64,000 bases of DNA. It comes from Microbulbifer sp. Q7. GTDB taxonomy: Bacteria > Pseudomonadota > Gammaproteobacteria > Pseudomonadales > Cellvibrionaceae. The DNA lies in NCBI RefSeq assembly GCF_001639145.1, contig NZ_LROY01000002.1, forward strand, positions 1,582,501 through 1,646,500, in the 5' to 3' direction. Within the stretch, counting starts at the first letter, position 1; each line of letters begins with the position of its first letter. A program made the translations under genes and the position numbers. Below are positions 50,074-59,800 of this stretch, in pieces. The notes under the pieces are model-generated. The model ran no database searches, was not told the DNA's origin, and was given only the letters and a program-made list of their open reading frames with translations.

Positions 50074-51639
50074 TTACGCGCGCACCATGGCCGCTTCAAT
50101 CTCTTCGATGGATTTGTTTTTGGTTTCAGGCAACAAGCGGTACAGCAACACCAGGCTGACACTGATACAGGCGGCATAGAACAGGAAGATTTCCGTCGCC
50201 CCCATATTATTCAGCTGCCATGGGAAAAACTGCTGCACAAAGTAGCTGACGGTGCTGACGATCAATGCGAAGAACGGAATGGCAACGCCGCGCACATAGG
50301 TGGGGAAAATTTCCGAGAAAAGCACCCACATTACCGGCCCAATAGACAGGTTGAACGAAGCGATAAAGCACATGATGCCCATCAACACCAGCGTCGCGTC
50401 GATCTGGATTGCTTCCTGAATCAACGCCCCCTCGTTGGCCCGCGCCGTCGCCTCGCCCAGGGCCTGGTACATGGCCTGCTTGAAAGCCACGTCAGTTTCA
50501 AACGCGGTGCCCACCAGTGCCTGAAGCCCGGACACGTCAATATTCGCGTCGGCCAGCGCCTGCAGGGAAGACACTGTTAATTCATAGCTCGCCTGGCTGA
50601 ACGCCCAACTGCACAAAAACAGGCTTGCGCCTCCCCAGGCGAGACCAAACAGCACCAGCGGGCGGCGGCCGAGGCGGTCAATCAGCAACAGCGCCAGAAT
50701 AGTAAACATTACACTTACCACCCCCACAATCACCGCCTGCATGAAGGCGGCATTGGTGCCGATGCCCACCTGCTCAAACACGGTGGGCGCATAGAACATA
50801 ATCGCATTGATCCCCGTAATCGGCTGAGCAACAGCAATCACCAGGCCGACCCAGAAGGCGGTACGCAGACGCGGCTTAAAGATTTCGGCCACTTGCTGAC
50901 GGAAGCTGCCGGTCGGCGCGGCGGCCGCGCTCTCCTGGATTTCTAGAATATGAGGCTCAATATGCCCTTCCGGCAACAGTTTGCCCATAACCGCGCGTGC
51001 CTCATCCAGACGACCCTTCAGCACCAGCCAGCGCGGACTCTCTGGAATTTGCAGCAGCATCAGCAGCCAGATCAGTGCCGGGATCACTTCCACACCCAGC
51101 ATCCAGCGCCAGGTGTACTGATCGATCCCCAATGCGGTCACCCAGGCGGCATCCGCATTGGATGCCTGCAAAATCAGATAGTTGGCAAAGTACGCCGCGG
51201 AGAGCCCCACCACAGTAGTGATCTGGTTCATGGACACCAGTTTGCCGCGCATTTGCGGCGGTGCGATTTCGCCGATATACATGGAGGCAAGGGAAAGTGA
51301 GGTAAACGCAAGGCCACCAAGGAAGCGCGCAGCCACAAGCATTTCAAAATTGGGCGCGAGTACAGAGCCTATTGCGGAGACGAGATAGAGGGCGGCAATC
51401 AACAGCAGCGCGGTTTTTCGGCCCCACGCATCGCAGATGCGCCCGGTAACCATCAGCGCGAAAATAACCCCGAAACCGGGGGCGCTGACGACAGTGCCCA
51501 CTTGCAGGTCCGACAGCGTAAACTCGGCAGTAATAAATCGCACGGTGCCGGAGATCAGCGCCGCATCGAGACCGAAAATGAAACCACCGAATGCCACGAT
51601 CGCAGCAAACTTAAAGGCGGTCAGTTGGAATCCTCTCAT
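50074..51639 (-). CDS. MFS sugar-porter permease
   Basis: A 521-residue major-facilitator transporter of the sugar porter (GLUT/XylE-like) type with 12 membrane segments. Start MRGFQLTAFKFAAIVAFGGF with AGAGGG upstream. Signatures are GRICDAWGRKTALLL, LQIPESPRWLVLKGRLDEA, LIDRLGRRPLVLFGL and LLPETKNKSIEEIE. A longer loop (residues about 300-380 carry LQALADANIDVSGLQALVGT) is inserted between membrane segments in the second half, which is unusual for the family. It heads the permease-SDR-dgoD-GH50 operon and probably imports galactose, anhydrogalactose or a disaccharide. Confidence 0.88.
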   Translation of the reverse strand: MRGFQLTAFKFAAIVAFGGFIFGLDAALISGTVRFITAEFTLSDLQVGTVVSAPGFGVIFALMVTGRICDAWGRKTALLLIAALYLVSAIGSVLAPNFEMLVAARFLGGLAFTSLSLASMYIGEIAPPQMRGKLVSMNQITTVVGLSAAYFANYLILQASNADAAWVTALGIDQYTWRWMLGVEVIPALIWLLMLLQIPESPRWLVLKGRLDEARAVMGKLLPEGHIEPHILEIQESAAAAPTGSFRQQVAEIFKPRLRTAFWVGLVIAVAQPITGINAIMFYAPTVFEQVGIGTNAAFMQAVIVGVVSVMFTILALLLIDRLGRRPLVLFGLAWGGASLFLCSWAFSQASYELTVSSLQALADANIDVSGLQALVGTAFETDVAFKQAMYQALGEATARANEGALIQEAIQIDATLVLMGIMCFIASFNLSIGPVMWVLFSEIFPTYVRGVAIPFFALIVSTVSYFVQQFFPWQLNNMGATEIFLFYAACISVSLVLLYRLLPETKNKSIEEIEAAMVRA

Positions 51640-51733
51640 CGGATAACCCTCTTTTATTGTTATGGGCACTCCGACCACAAATACGCTGGGGTATCGTCAG
51701 GTCGTACGGTCGGCCGCCACGTAATGTTGGCCC

Positions 51734-51762
51734 ATCATACAACCTCAATCCTTTTTTGTTAA
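51734..51762 (-). promoter_or_regulatory. Promoter of the permease operon
   Basis: TTAACA (-35, plus-strand 51757-51762) and TATGAT (-10, 51734-51739) with exactly 17 bases between them. The -35 lies inside the operator palindrome, so a bound repressor would block it. Confidence 0.65.
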
Positions 51763-51766
51763 CAAT
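51755..51766. promoter_or_regulatory. Agar-island operator between permease and dgoA
   Basis: TTTGTTAACAAT in the 219-base divergent region; core TTGTTAACAA is a perfect palindrome. It could control both the permease operon and dgoA. Confidence 0.75.
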
Positions 51767-51858
51767 TAACTATATACAAATATTCCTACCTCCCTTTATA
51801 CTGCATCCATCCTGCCCCGTCACCGGGAAAAGATCAGTAAAGAGCACAGGAATACACG

Positions 51859-52512
51859 ATGCTGAGTCAGCAGTTTCACCAGGCGCTGGAAGCCTGCCCC
51901 CTGATTGCCATCATTCGAGGCGTCACCCCGGACGAGATCGACATGGTCGCCAATACCCTGCTGGAAGCCGGGGTCCGTGTCATCGAAATTCCGCTGAACT
52001 CCCCGATTGAGCCACTCAACAGCATCGAGCGGCTGGCAAAGATCATGGATGACTTCGCTGAAACCACTATCTGCGGCGCCGGCACCGTGCTCACACCGGA
52101 GCAGGTACAGAGTGTACAAAATGCGGGCGGAAAGATCATTGTTTCACCGAACTGTGATCCAGAAGTAATTCGAGCCACCAATGACCGGAAGCTGATTTCC
52201 GTTCCCGGCTGCCTCACCCCTAGCGAGGCGTTCAGCGCGCTCAAGGCGGGCGCCCGGGTACTGAAAATGTTCCCGGTGGCAGACTTTCCGGCCCAGTACC
52301 TGGCCTCACTCGGCGCGGTGGTTCCGAAAGATGTTCTCACCTTGGCGGTGGGCGGCATTACCGATACCAACATGGAAGAGTATTGGAAAGCCGGTGCACG
52401 CGGTTTCGGCCTCGGCTCAAATATCTACGCTGCCGGCGACAACGCCAGCCAGATCGCGGACAAAGCACGCATCATGGTGGATGCGGCAAAACGCGCACAG
52501 GCGCTTGGGTAA
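51859..52512 (+). CDS. dgoA: 2-dehydro-3-deoxy-6-phosphogalactonate aldolase
   Basis: A 217-residue class I aldolase cleaving 2-keto-3-deoxy-6-phosphogalactonate to pyruvate and glyceraldehyde 3-phosphate. Motifs: ACPLIAIIRGVTPDEID, VRVIEIPLNSPIEPLNSIER (Glu), GAGTVLTPEQVQSVQNAGGK, SVPGCLTPSEAFSALKAGA and the Schiff-base lysine in VLKMFPVADFPAQYLAS. The IPLNSP segment favours DgoA over Eda. Divergent from the permease operon and sharing its operator. It may also accept the gluconate isomer; if not, Eda must lie elsewhere. Confidence 0.92.
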   Translation: MLSQQFHQALEACPLIAIIRGVTPDEIDMVANTLLEAGVRVIEIPLNSPIEPLNSIERLAKIMDDFAETTICGAGTVLTPEQVQSVQNAGGKIIVSPNCDPEVIRATNDRKLISVPGCLTPSEAFSALKAGARVLKMFPVADFPAQYLASLGAVVPKDVLTLAVGGITDTNMEEYWKAGARGFGLGSNIYAAGDNASQIADKARIMVDAAKRAQALG

Positions 52513-52523
52513 AGTTTTCTCCC

Positions 52524-52557
52524 GTAGCGAACTGCAGCGTAGTTTGCAGTTCGCTAC
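52524..52557 (+). terminator. Long perfect hairpin after dgoA
   Basis: GTAGCGAACTGCA (52524-52536) pairs fully with TGCAGTTCGCTAC (52545-52557) around an 8-base loop. No T-run follows, so it may protect the transcript end rather than terminate. Confidence 0.5.
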
Positions 52558-52737
52558 ATGTTGTCAGTTGCGATTGACTCTTCGCGACCTTTGCTTGCGC
52601 CGCAACGCAAGCTCTTCTCTCGCTTCACCGCCCCTTCCCAGGGGCGTTTTTTTATATCCGTAGCGGCTCTTGCCGTAAATATGCGCCCCCTCAGAGGCCG
52701 AGCGACTTGCACACACGCGCGGCAAATTCCTAAGCAC

Positions 52738-53697
52738 CTATTTTGTCAAAAGGTCGAGTGCAGCTAAGCAATCCCGGTTATAGGCTACCCGGGAAGCTGC
52801 ATCCAGATCTGTCGGTCGCACGCCGATTTTCGCACCCAGATAGTCGAGCTTTTGCCAGTCCGCGGCTTCCAGGGTCAGTGCCAGCTGTTCCCGCGTGAGC
52901 AGTGAGCCTTCGGCAAATTGACCGCCCTTAAATACTTCCGCCGGCGGCATATGGGTATCGCGCCATACGCCGTAGGGGGTTTCAACATCGGAAATGCCGG
53001 AGTACATCAGACCGCGCAACAGTCCCGCCTCGCGCACCAGTCGCAGGTGCTCCAGCGGGCCTTCTACGCTGCGTGTCTCCAGGGCCGAACGTCCCCAGTT
53101 GATGCAAATGCCCAGTTTTTGTTCGCGGTCCTGGTTCATTTCCAGCAGACAGTCGATCTCTTCCTGCACGGAAAGGAAGCCTTTTTCTGGCTTCAGGCCT
53201 TCCACAAACGCATCGCAATGCTCGATAACCAGGTTTGCGCCACTCCAGTCCCAGGAGGTGATTTCCTCCAGAGAGTGCCTGAGCGATACAACAGAGGACT
53301 GAGCGGCAGTGCGATTGGGGCTGGTGTGCAACTGTACGGCCTCTACCCCATTGCGCCCGAGGTGCATATTGAGCTTCAGCACTGCCGCGTGCATCTGGCG
53401 GTAAAATTCAACCCCCTCGGCGCGCCCGGCCTCGTCATCCGACGCGATACCAAAGGCCGCATTCTTGCCCAGACGTCCCATCACACCGGGCACGCCGGTA
53501 AATACAAAATCCCACTCCGGGTCAATATTACCCAGAAACCAGTCGTCGTCATGGGCATGCAACTGCCCGGTGAACGGATGCTCCAGGCCCCGCAGATTGC
53601 CCAGCTGTTTGATGCCGTTCAGGTATTTCTCCTGAACCTCCGGCTGCCAGGTTTCGGTCATGGGGGCGGTGGCGTAGGCGCCTAGGATGTATTTCAT
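52738..53697 (-). CDS. DUF4862 family protein
   Basis: A 319-residue cytoplasmic protein starting MKYILGAYATAPMTETWQPE. The pattern resembles a TIM barrel of the xylose-isomerase/AP-endonuclease-2 type: hydrophobic strands each ending in polar residues, for instance WDFVFTGVPGVMG, AVQLHTSPNRT, LVIEHCDAFVEG, LGICINWGRSALET and LLRGLMYSGISD. Glu and His residues at strand ends (IEHCD) could bind a metal. The family is uncharacterised as far as I know. It sits between dgoA and the sulfatase in the agar island. The frame is open to 54009, but the extension is unlike the family. A sugar isomerase or epimerase role is only a guess. Confidence 0.78.
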   Translation of the reverse strand: MKYILGAYATAPMTETWQPEVQEKYLNGIKQLGNLRGLEHPFTGQLHAHDDDWFLGNIDPEWDFVFTGVPGVMGRLGKNAAFGIASDDEAGRAEGVEFYRQMHAAVLKLNMHLGRNGVEAVQLHTSPNRTAAQSSVVSLRHSLEEITSWDWSGANLVIEHCDAFVEGLKPEKGFLSVQEEIDCLLEMNQDREQKLGICINWGRSALETRSVEGPLEHLRLVREAGLLRGLMYSGISDVETPYGVWRDTHMPPAEVFKGGQFAEGSLLTREQLALTLEAADWQKLDYLGAKIGVRPTDLDAASRVAYNRDCLAALDLLTK

Positions 53698-54205
53698 ACG
53701 CTGATTGCGGTTCCTGGGATACTTTAAGGGGCAGATAATATACAGGAACCTATTCGGGGCCATAACCCGCGTGCCCGCGTCGCTAGATCCGGAATTGTTC
53801 GTCGTCAGCGCCAATGGCTGTGAAGAAATAAATGTATATGCCACAGGGAAGCCGTTCCCTCTGACTGCTACACCCGGCTGCACGATACCGGCGGTGTGGA
53901 AGAGTGCTTTCCCAGTGTGGATGCCTGCGAACTTCCGTCCGACGCTGGCGTGTTTGCGGGGCTTGCTCTGCTCGATCACGGAGAACTTTACGGGCACTCC
54001 TGGACGCATGTGTAACCCTGCGCTGTGGCCGACCCACGGAGGCTGGGCTGGGGACGGGGAACTCCGTACTCTAATCTGGTACTGGAACCCGCCATCGGCA
54101 ATGCCGATAGCCTGCGTGAGCTGATTGACCGAAATACAACGCCGATACTTGCACCCGGGTCATCCCGTCAGTGGTCCTTCCGGATTTGCACCGCCAACAG
54201 CCCTC
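53698..54205. other. Gene-free stretch between DUF4862 and sulfatase genes
   Basis: About 500 bases with no convincing gene; the only signal I see is the operator copy at its right end (54206-54217). The DUF4862 promoter should lie here, since AGGATACTTTA-like and TATACAG-like stretches occur near 53715-53745, but no clear -35/-10 pair was found. Confidence 0.55.
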
Positions 54206-54217
54206 TTTGTTAACAAT
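54206..54217. promoter_or_regulatory. Agar-island operator upstream of the sulfatase
   Basis: TTTGTTAACAAT, 49 bases before the sulfatase ATG. It overlaps a possible -35 (TTGTTA); a weak -10 TACACT follows 18 bases later. Confidence 0.72.
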
Positions 54218-54265
54218 ATACAGATGGCGTTACACTACCCCAATTAATCAGCATTGGGGGGCAAC

Positions 54266-55708
54266 ATGTCATTCCGGATCAGCGGCCGATTGGTTGCCGC
54301 GCTACTCACCTTACCGATAATCGCTGCGCTCACCATACCGTCCGCGGCCGCCGCGGCCCCAAAAAAACCAAATATCGTTCTGATTCTAGCGGACGACGCG
54401 GGCTACGCGGATTTCGGCTTTCAAGGCAGCGAGGTGTTTCAGACACCGAACATTGACCGCATCGCGAAAAACGGCACCCGTTTTGCGCAGGCCTATGTAA
54501 GTGCCGCGGTATGTGGGCCATCCCGCGCGGGCCTGATCACCGGAAAATACCAGCAGCGTTTCGGCTATGAGGAAAACAATGTGCCGGGCTATATGAGTGC
54601 AAGTGGCGCCACCGGGGACGATATGGGCCTGCCGCTGGACGAAAAAACCATCGCGGATTACCTCAAACCACTGGGCTACCACAGCGCCATTCTGGGCAAA
54701 TGGCACTTAGGCAATGCGGATCGCTTCCACCCGCTGAAACGGGGCTTTGACGAGTTTTACGGTTTTCGCGGCGGCGCCCGCTCCTACTTCCCATTCGATG
54801 AAAGTAATCCCAACCACCGCCGGGAGGATTTTCTCGAGCGCGGCTTCGGTGTTTTCGCGGAAACACCAAAATACTTTACCGACGCGCTGACCGATGAGGC
54901 GGTCGCCTTTGTCGAGCGCAACCAAGACAAGCCCTTTTTCCTCTACCTTTCGTACACTGCAGTGCACGCCCCCATGGACGCGTTGCCAGAGGATCTGGCT
55001 GCCTTCCCTCAACTTTCCGGCAATCGCCAGAAAGTCGCTGCCATGACCAGGGCCCTGGACAGAGGTGTTGGTAAGCTGCTCAACACACTGGAAAAAACAC
55101 GCTTGATCGACAACACCCTGGTTGTGTTTACCAACGATAACGGCGGGCCCACGGATCACAACGCCTCCAATAATTATCCCCTGAGCGGCACCAAGGCCAC
55201 GCATCTGGAAGGGGGAATCCGGGTGCCGTTTGTCACGCAGTGGCCTGGCCAGATACCGGCAAACCAGACATTCGCCCACCCCAGCAGCCTACTCGACCTG
55301 CTGCCGACGTTTTACTCCGCCGCTGGTGGAGATTCATCGAACCTTAAAGGAATCGACGGAGTAAACCTTTTACCCTACCTCACCGCCGAAACCACCGGAA
55401 AGCCGCACCAGTCCCTCTACTGGAAAAAAGAAAACCGCGCAGCTATTCGGGATGGCGACTGGAAACTACTGCGTTTCCCGGACAGGCCTGCCGAACTCTA
55501 TAATCTTGTCGACGATGCCAGTGAAAGCAATAATCTTGCCCGGCAATACCCGGAAAAAGTAACCGCGCTGTACCAAAAGCTATTCCAGTGGGAACTGCAA
55601 CTGGATCGGCCAAAATGGCAATTGAGGCGGGAATTCGAAGGACAGGCGATGAAGCGGATGGACGCTTTTAGAAAGGCAAAATTGCCCGAGGCATCAAGTA
55701 ATCACTGA
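54266..55708 (+). CDS. Secreted sulfatase (family S1, Cys-type)
   Basis: A 480-residue exported arylsulfatase-like enzyme. The ATG at 54266 follows GGGGGG, and the signal peptide (LVAALLTLPIIAALTIPSAA) ends near AAA. The active-site signature is VCGPSRAGLITGKYQ, in which the Cys is converted to formylglycine by a maturase. Metal ligands are in LILADDAGYADFGF (Asp-Asp) and VVFTNDNGGPTDHN (Asp-Asn); the substrate-facing KWHLGNADRFHPLKRGFDEF is typical. It would remove sulfate esters from galactan chains such as porphyran, agaropectin or carrageenan so that the agarases can act. The S1 subfamily cannot be set by eye. Confidence 0.9.
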   Translation: MSFRISGRLVAALLTLPIIAALTIPSAAAAAPKKPNIVLILADDAGYADFGFQGSEVFQTPNIDRIAKNGTRFAQAYVSAAVCGPSRAGLITGKYQQRFGYEENNVPGYMSASGATGDDMGLPLDEKTIADYLKPLGYHSAILGKWHLGNADRFHPLKRGFDEFYGFRGGARSYFPFDESNPNHRREDFLERGFGVFAETPKYFTDALTDEAVAFVERNQDKPFFLYLSYTAVHAPMDALPEDLAAFPQLSGNRQKVAAMTRALDRGVGKLLNTLEKTRLIDNTLVVFTNDNGGPTDHNASNNYPLSGTKATHLEGGIRVPFVTQWPGQIPANQTFAHPSSLLDLLPTFYSAAGGDSSNLKGIDGVNLLPYLTAETTGKPHQSLYWKKENRAAIRDGDWKLLRFPDRPAELYNLVDDASESNNLARQYPEKVTALYQKLFQWELQLDRPKWQLRREFEGQAMKRMDAFRKAKLPEASSNH

Positions 55709-55725
55709 GCGCACGGGTTTTTCAC

Positions 55726-55765
55726 AAAAAAGGCGGCCCCCCAAATTAGCAGGGCCGCCCTTTTT
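55726..55765. terminator. Bidirectional terminator between sulfatase and SMP-30 genes
   Basis: GGCGGCCC (55732-55739) pairs with GGGCCGCC (55752-55759) around 12 bases, with six A before and five T after. Confidence 0.88.
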
Positions 55766-55809
55766 AATGAGTTCAGGTTCAAGTCGATCCGACCGAGTTG
55801 AACGCCCGA

Positions 55810-56853
55810 CTACACAATCACCGCCGGTTCCGGGTGCCCTTTTACCGCATTGCGATATACCAGGGTGGCACCATTCGAGACTTTTGCATCCGGCGCGTCT
55901 TCAAGGCCAACCGCGGCAGTAGTCACATACATATCGGTAAAATCGTCACCGCCAAAGGCCGGGCAGGTAGTGCGGATAACGGGCGCCTGTAGTGCAACAG
56001 AGGCGCTGCCATCGGGCGTAAAGCACTGAGTACGCGCACCGTCCCAGAGTGACGACCACATATTGCCCTGCCCGTCCATCACCGCGCCATCGGGGATGAG
56101 CTTCTGCGCACTCAGATCCAGAAAGACTTCCCGCTCGCCGGTGAGCCATCCGTCTTCTTCATTCAACGCTACCCGGTAAACCAGGCTTTTGGCTGAGTCC
56201 GCGTAGTAACCGTAATTACGCGCGCGATCAAAGCAGATACCGTTGGGCACGGTCATCCCGCTATCCAACTGGCGCAGCTCACCTTTGTACCAGCGGTACA
56301 GGTTGCCCTGGTCCGGCTCGCCTTCCATCCCCATGGTGCCAATCCAGAATCCACCCCAGGGGTCGGCTCGGCCATCGTTGCTGCGGTTACCCGGCAGGTC
56401 CGGCTCGAGCGCACACAGCAAGGTTCTATCCCCACTGTTCAGGTCCATCAGGTGCAGGCCACTTTCAAAAGCGACAACAGCGCGGTCCCGGTCTACCCAG
56501 CCAATCGCCGAGGGCATTTCATCAAATTCCCAGGCCCGTTCACCATCCGCACCATTGGCGAGCACGCGCTTGTTGAGCAGATCCACCCAATACAGGTTTT
56601 TGCGCTGCGGGTGCCACAGGGGGCCTTCTCCCAGGCTGCAAATACGCTGATCGAATACTTCTGCCTGACCGATCCCGACAGAATTCTGTTCAGTTTCTCT
56701 CACGCCAACTTCCTCACCATTCGTTTTATCATTTGCCCGACCATTCGCCGTGAGCGCCCGGGCTGCCCCACTCAGCGGCAGAGCAGCAAGGCTACAGGAC
56801 ATGATGGCCAGCACCAGCTTTCGCCGCGCGCTATTGTTAGTACGTCTATCCAA
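55810..56853 (-). CDS. SMP-30/gluconolactonase-type lactonase
   Basis: A six-bladed beta-propeller lactonase that would hydrolyse galactono- or anhydrogalactono-lactone. Metal-site motifs: ICSLGEGPLWHPQRKN (Glu), NDGRADPWGGFWIGTM (Asn/Asp), VPNGICFDRARN and IPDGAVMDGQGNMW (Asp). From a TTG start at 56853 (GGAAGGG upstream) it has 347 residues with a signal-like RRKLVLAIMSCSLAALPLSG ending ARA. A GTG at 56703, preceded by GAGGAAG, would give 297 residues, the usual cytoplasmic length. The choice decides whether the enzyme is periplasmic or cytoplasmic. It lies four bases after the GH2 fusion gene, last in the GH50-GH2-lactonase operon. Confidence 0.82.
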   Translation of the reverse strand: MDRRTNNSARRKLVLAIMSCSLAALPLSGAARALTANGRANDKTNGEEVGVRETEQNSVGIGQAEVFDQRICSLGEGPLWHPQRKNLYWVDLLNKRVLANGADGERAWEFDEMPSAIGWVDRDRAVVAFESGLHLMDLNSGDRTLLCALEPDLPGNRSNDGRADPWGGFWIGTMGMEGEPDQGNLYRWYKGELRQLDSGMTVPNGICFDRARNYGYYADSAKSLVYRVALNEEDGWLTGEREVFLDLSAQKLIPDGAVMDGQGNMWSSLWDGARTQCFTPDGSASVALQAPVIRTTCPAFGGDDFTDMYVTTAAVGLEDAPDAKVSNGATLVYRNAVKGHPEPAVIV

Positions 56854-56857
56854 ACTT

Positions 56858-59800
56858 TTACCCTTCCGAACCTGCGCTTATTGCACCGGTAATTTTCGCC
56901 CGCACCGCTTCGTCGAGCCGGAGTTTGGCAGGAACACTATCAATTGCTAGCGACTTCGACAAACCACGCACAATCAACAGCGCCTTGCCTTCACTGGTGC
57001 GCAATTGTGCACTTTTGTAACCCGTCATGCGCGAAGTGCGACCATTATCGGTCCCCAGTAACTCCAACCCTTCGGCAAGATCAAAGGCAATTTCCATATC
57101 CTGATGACGCACCGGCCTGCCCTGATTATCCACCAATTGTGCGGTTACATGGGCCACACTGTAGTTGTCAACGGGCAACGAGTCCCGATCAAAAGAGAGT
57201 TCGATGGCGGCGGGCGCTTCGGCAGTCTCGACGGTAGATGACACATCGCACCCGTTCGCACCTTTTGCAGTCAGTCGGCCAGGTGTGAACGGCAGTGCCC
57301 ACTTTAGCAGGCGATCCGGGCTTGCCGCGAGGGATCGGGTACCCAGAGATTCGCCATTTATCGACAGTTCAACTTCCGGACAATTACTCAATACTTCAAC
57401 AATCACCGGCTCTCCGTCGCCGTAATTCCAGTGGCGATTTACATCCTGCCAGCCCCATACGCGACGTTCCCAGGCGCCCGGTGTTTTCTCCACTACGCCA
57501 CCGTCTGCTTCGCGACGGTACAGAGATTTATCTTCCGTCTGCGAGGTGATCGCCACGTAAGGCGCACTGTTCCAAAGTGTGCGGTAGAGATCATAAGCGG
57601 GGGTTTCAAACCCGGCCAAATCCAGCATACCGCTGCGCACTGCCTTGCGCGGCCAGGCACCATTGGCCTCGCCCAGGTAGTCCGCGCCTGTCCACAAAAA
57701 AGTACCCGGAATAAACGGGCGCTCTTCAATCGCCTTCCATTCGTGCCACTGCACCACGTTTTCGGTACCCATGATCATTTTCTCGGGGTACCTCTGGTGG
57801 CCGTAGTCGTAGATCACCCGGCGATAGCTGTAACCAACTATGTCCAGGGCGTCGGTATAGCCAGAAATATGGCTAACCGACGGCAGAATCAGGTTCGCCG
57901 TTACCGGTCGGCTGGTATCCAGCGCCTTTACCCAGTCCGACAGCTTCCGGGCGGTTTTGGCAAGTACATACTCACCTTCTTCACTCCCGTGAAAACGGTC
58001 CTTGATTTCCTGCTCAGTGATAAACGGCGGGTTGTAGAAGTAATTCCCTGACGCGTTCATATCGAAATAGCCGGTGGCATCCTTGTAGCGGGGATAGGTC
58101 CACTCGATCTCGTTACCGATACTCCACATGATGATGGAGGGATGATTGCGGTCGCGCTTGACGGCCAAGCGCAGGTCAGACTCCGCTTCCTGCTGGAAGT
58201 AGTCCGCATAGCCACGGCTAATATAATCGCTATGACGTTCCCACTGGTTCAGGCGCTTGTCTTTGGGGTTGTCCCACTCGTCAAAAATCTCCGCTTGTAC
58301 CAGAAAACCCATTTCGTCACACAGGTCCAGAAACTCCTCGGAAGCGGGGTTGTGTGCGGTGCGAATGGCATTAGTCCCCGCCGCTTTCAAGGTTTCCAGG
58401 CGACGACGCCAGACGTCTTTGGGCACCGCAACGCCCACCGCGCCGGCATCGTGATGCAGGTTGACGCCCTTGATGGGCGTATTCACACCATTCAGGAAAA
58501 AGCCCTTGTCAGCGTCAAAGCGCAGGGAGCGAATGCCGAAGCGGGTTTCTACCTGATCGAGAATTCGACCGCCATGGCGCACACGGGTTACCGCGGTATA
58601 CAAGTTGGGGGCTTGTGGGCTCCACAAGGCGGGGCTGGGTAGATCTAGTTGCAGCTGGAAGCTGCCATTACTATTTTCAGCGAGCCCTTTCTGAACACTG
58701 GTTTGCGCTACCCGGTTACCGGCCCCGTCCAGCACCTCGGTATCCACCACGAAGCGCCGTGCCTGAGCTTTATTGACGACCTCTACTTCAACGCTGACCT
58801 TCGCCTTATCCGCCCCGATCTCCGGTGTCTGGATAAACACACCGGACAGGGGAATGTGCAGCGGGTCTACGGTCACCAGTTTGACATTGCGGTAAATCCC
58901 GGAGCCGGTGTACCAGCGGCTGTCGATATAGCGGCTGCGATCCACCCGCACCGCCAGTACATTGTCTTCCCCCGCCGGAGCCAGGTGCTCGCTGATATCG
59001 AGGGTAAACGGGGTATACCCGTTAATTCGCCCACCGACTTTTGTCCCGTTCAGCCAGATTTCCGAATGATTGTAGATACCGTCGAAATTCAGATAGGTGA
59101 CTTTGCCTTGTGAATGCGCGGGCGAGGCAAAGGTTTTGCGGTACCAGCCAATTCCTCCGGGCAGATAGGCGGTAGCGCCGTTCAACGCCGGATCAAAGTC
59201 GTGCTCAATACTCCAGTCGTGGGGTAGGCGCAGGTTGCGCCACTGGCTATCGTCGTACCCCGGATTCCGAAAGGTCTCATCGTCTTCCAGGCGGAATTTC
59301 CAGCCAAAATTAAAATCGACGCTGCGGGGGGCCGCGCTCGTGGCAGTTGTAGTTCGACCACTGTCGCCGTCGACAAATACCCGCTGATTTACCGCGATGC
59401 CGCTCAGAGTCGCCTCTGTACCATCGCGCCAGCGCACGTGAATATTCACGGGATCACGACTTTGCCCAAGGCCAAAGTGTGCGATATCCAGTTGGCTCTG
59501 GGAATGGGTTGCACTGCCCGCGCCTATTCGTTGAAAGCGGTTACTTACCGAGACCTCGGCACCTTTCGGGTCGGTACCCTTCGGTGAGTAGCCCACGCGA
59601 ACCTGCAGGTAGTTGTTCTGTGGCGACTGGGATTGATGTGGATTGAGGGTATTTTCGAACAGGTGCCAACGGCCCTGATCGTCATCGCCACTCAACAGAT
59701 CCAGATCCCCGTCGTGATCGGAATCGAACAGCGTCCCCATATCACCGTGACCGGACTGGCCGAGAAAGGTAGCGCCGTGATTGGATTGTTGAGCGAAGGC

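Noticed and set aside
53698..54009. An in-frame extension of the DUF4862 gene
   Set aside because: The extension is Arg/Ser-rich and unlike the family, and the ATG at 53697 fits the family start.
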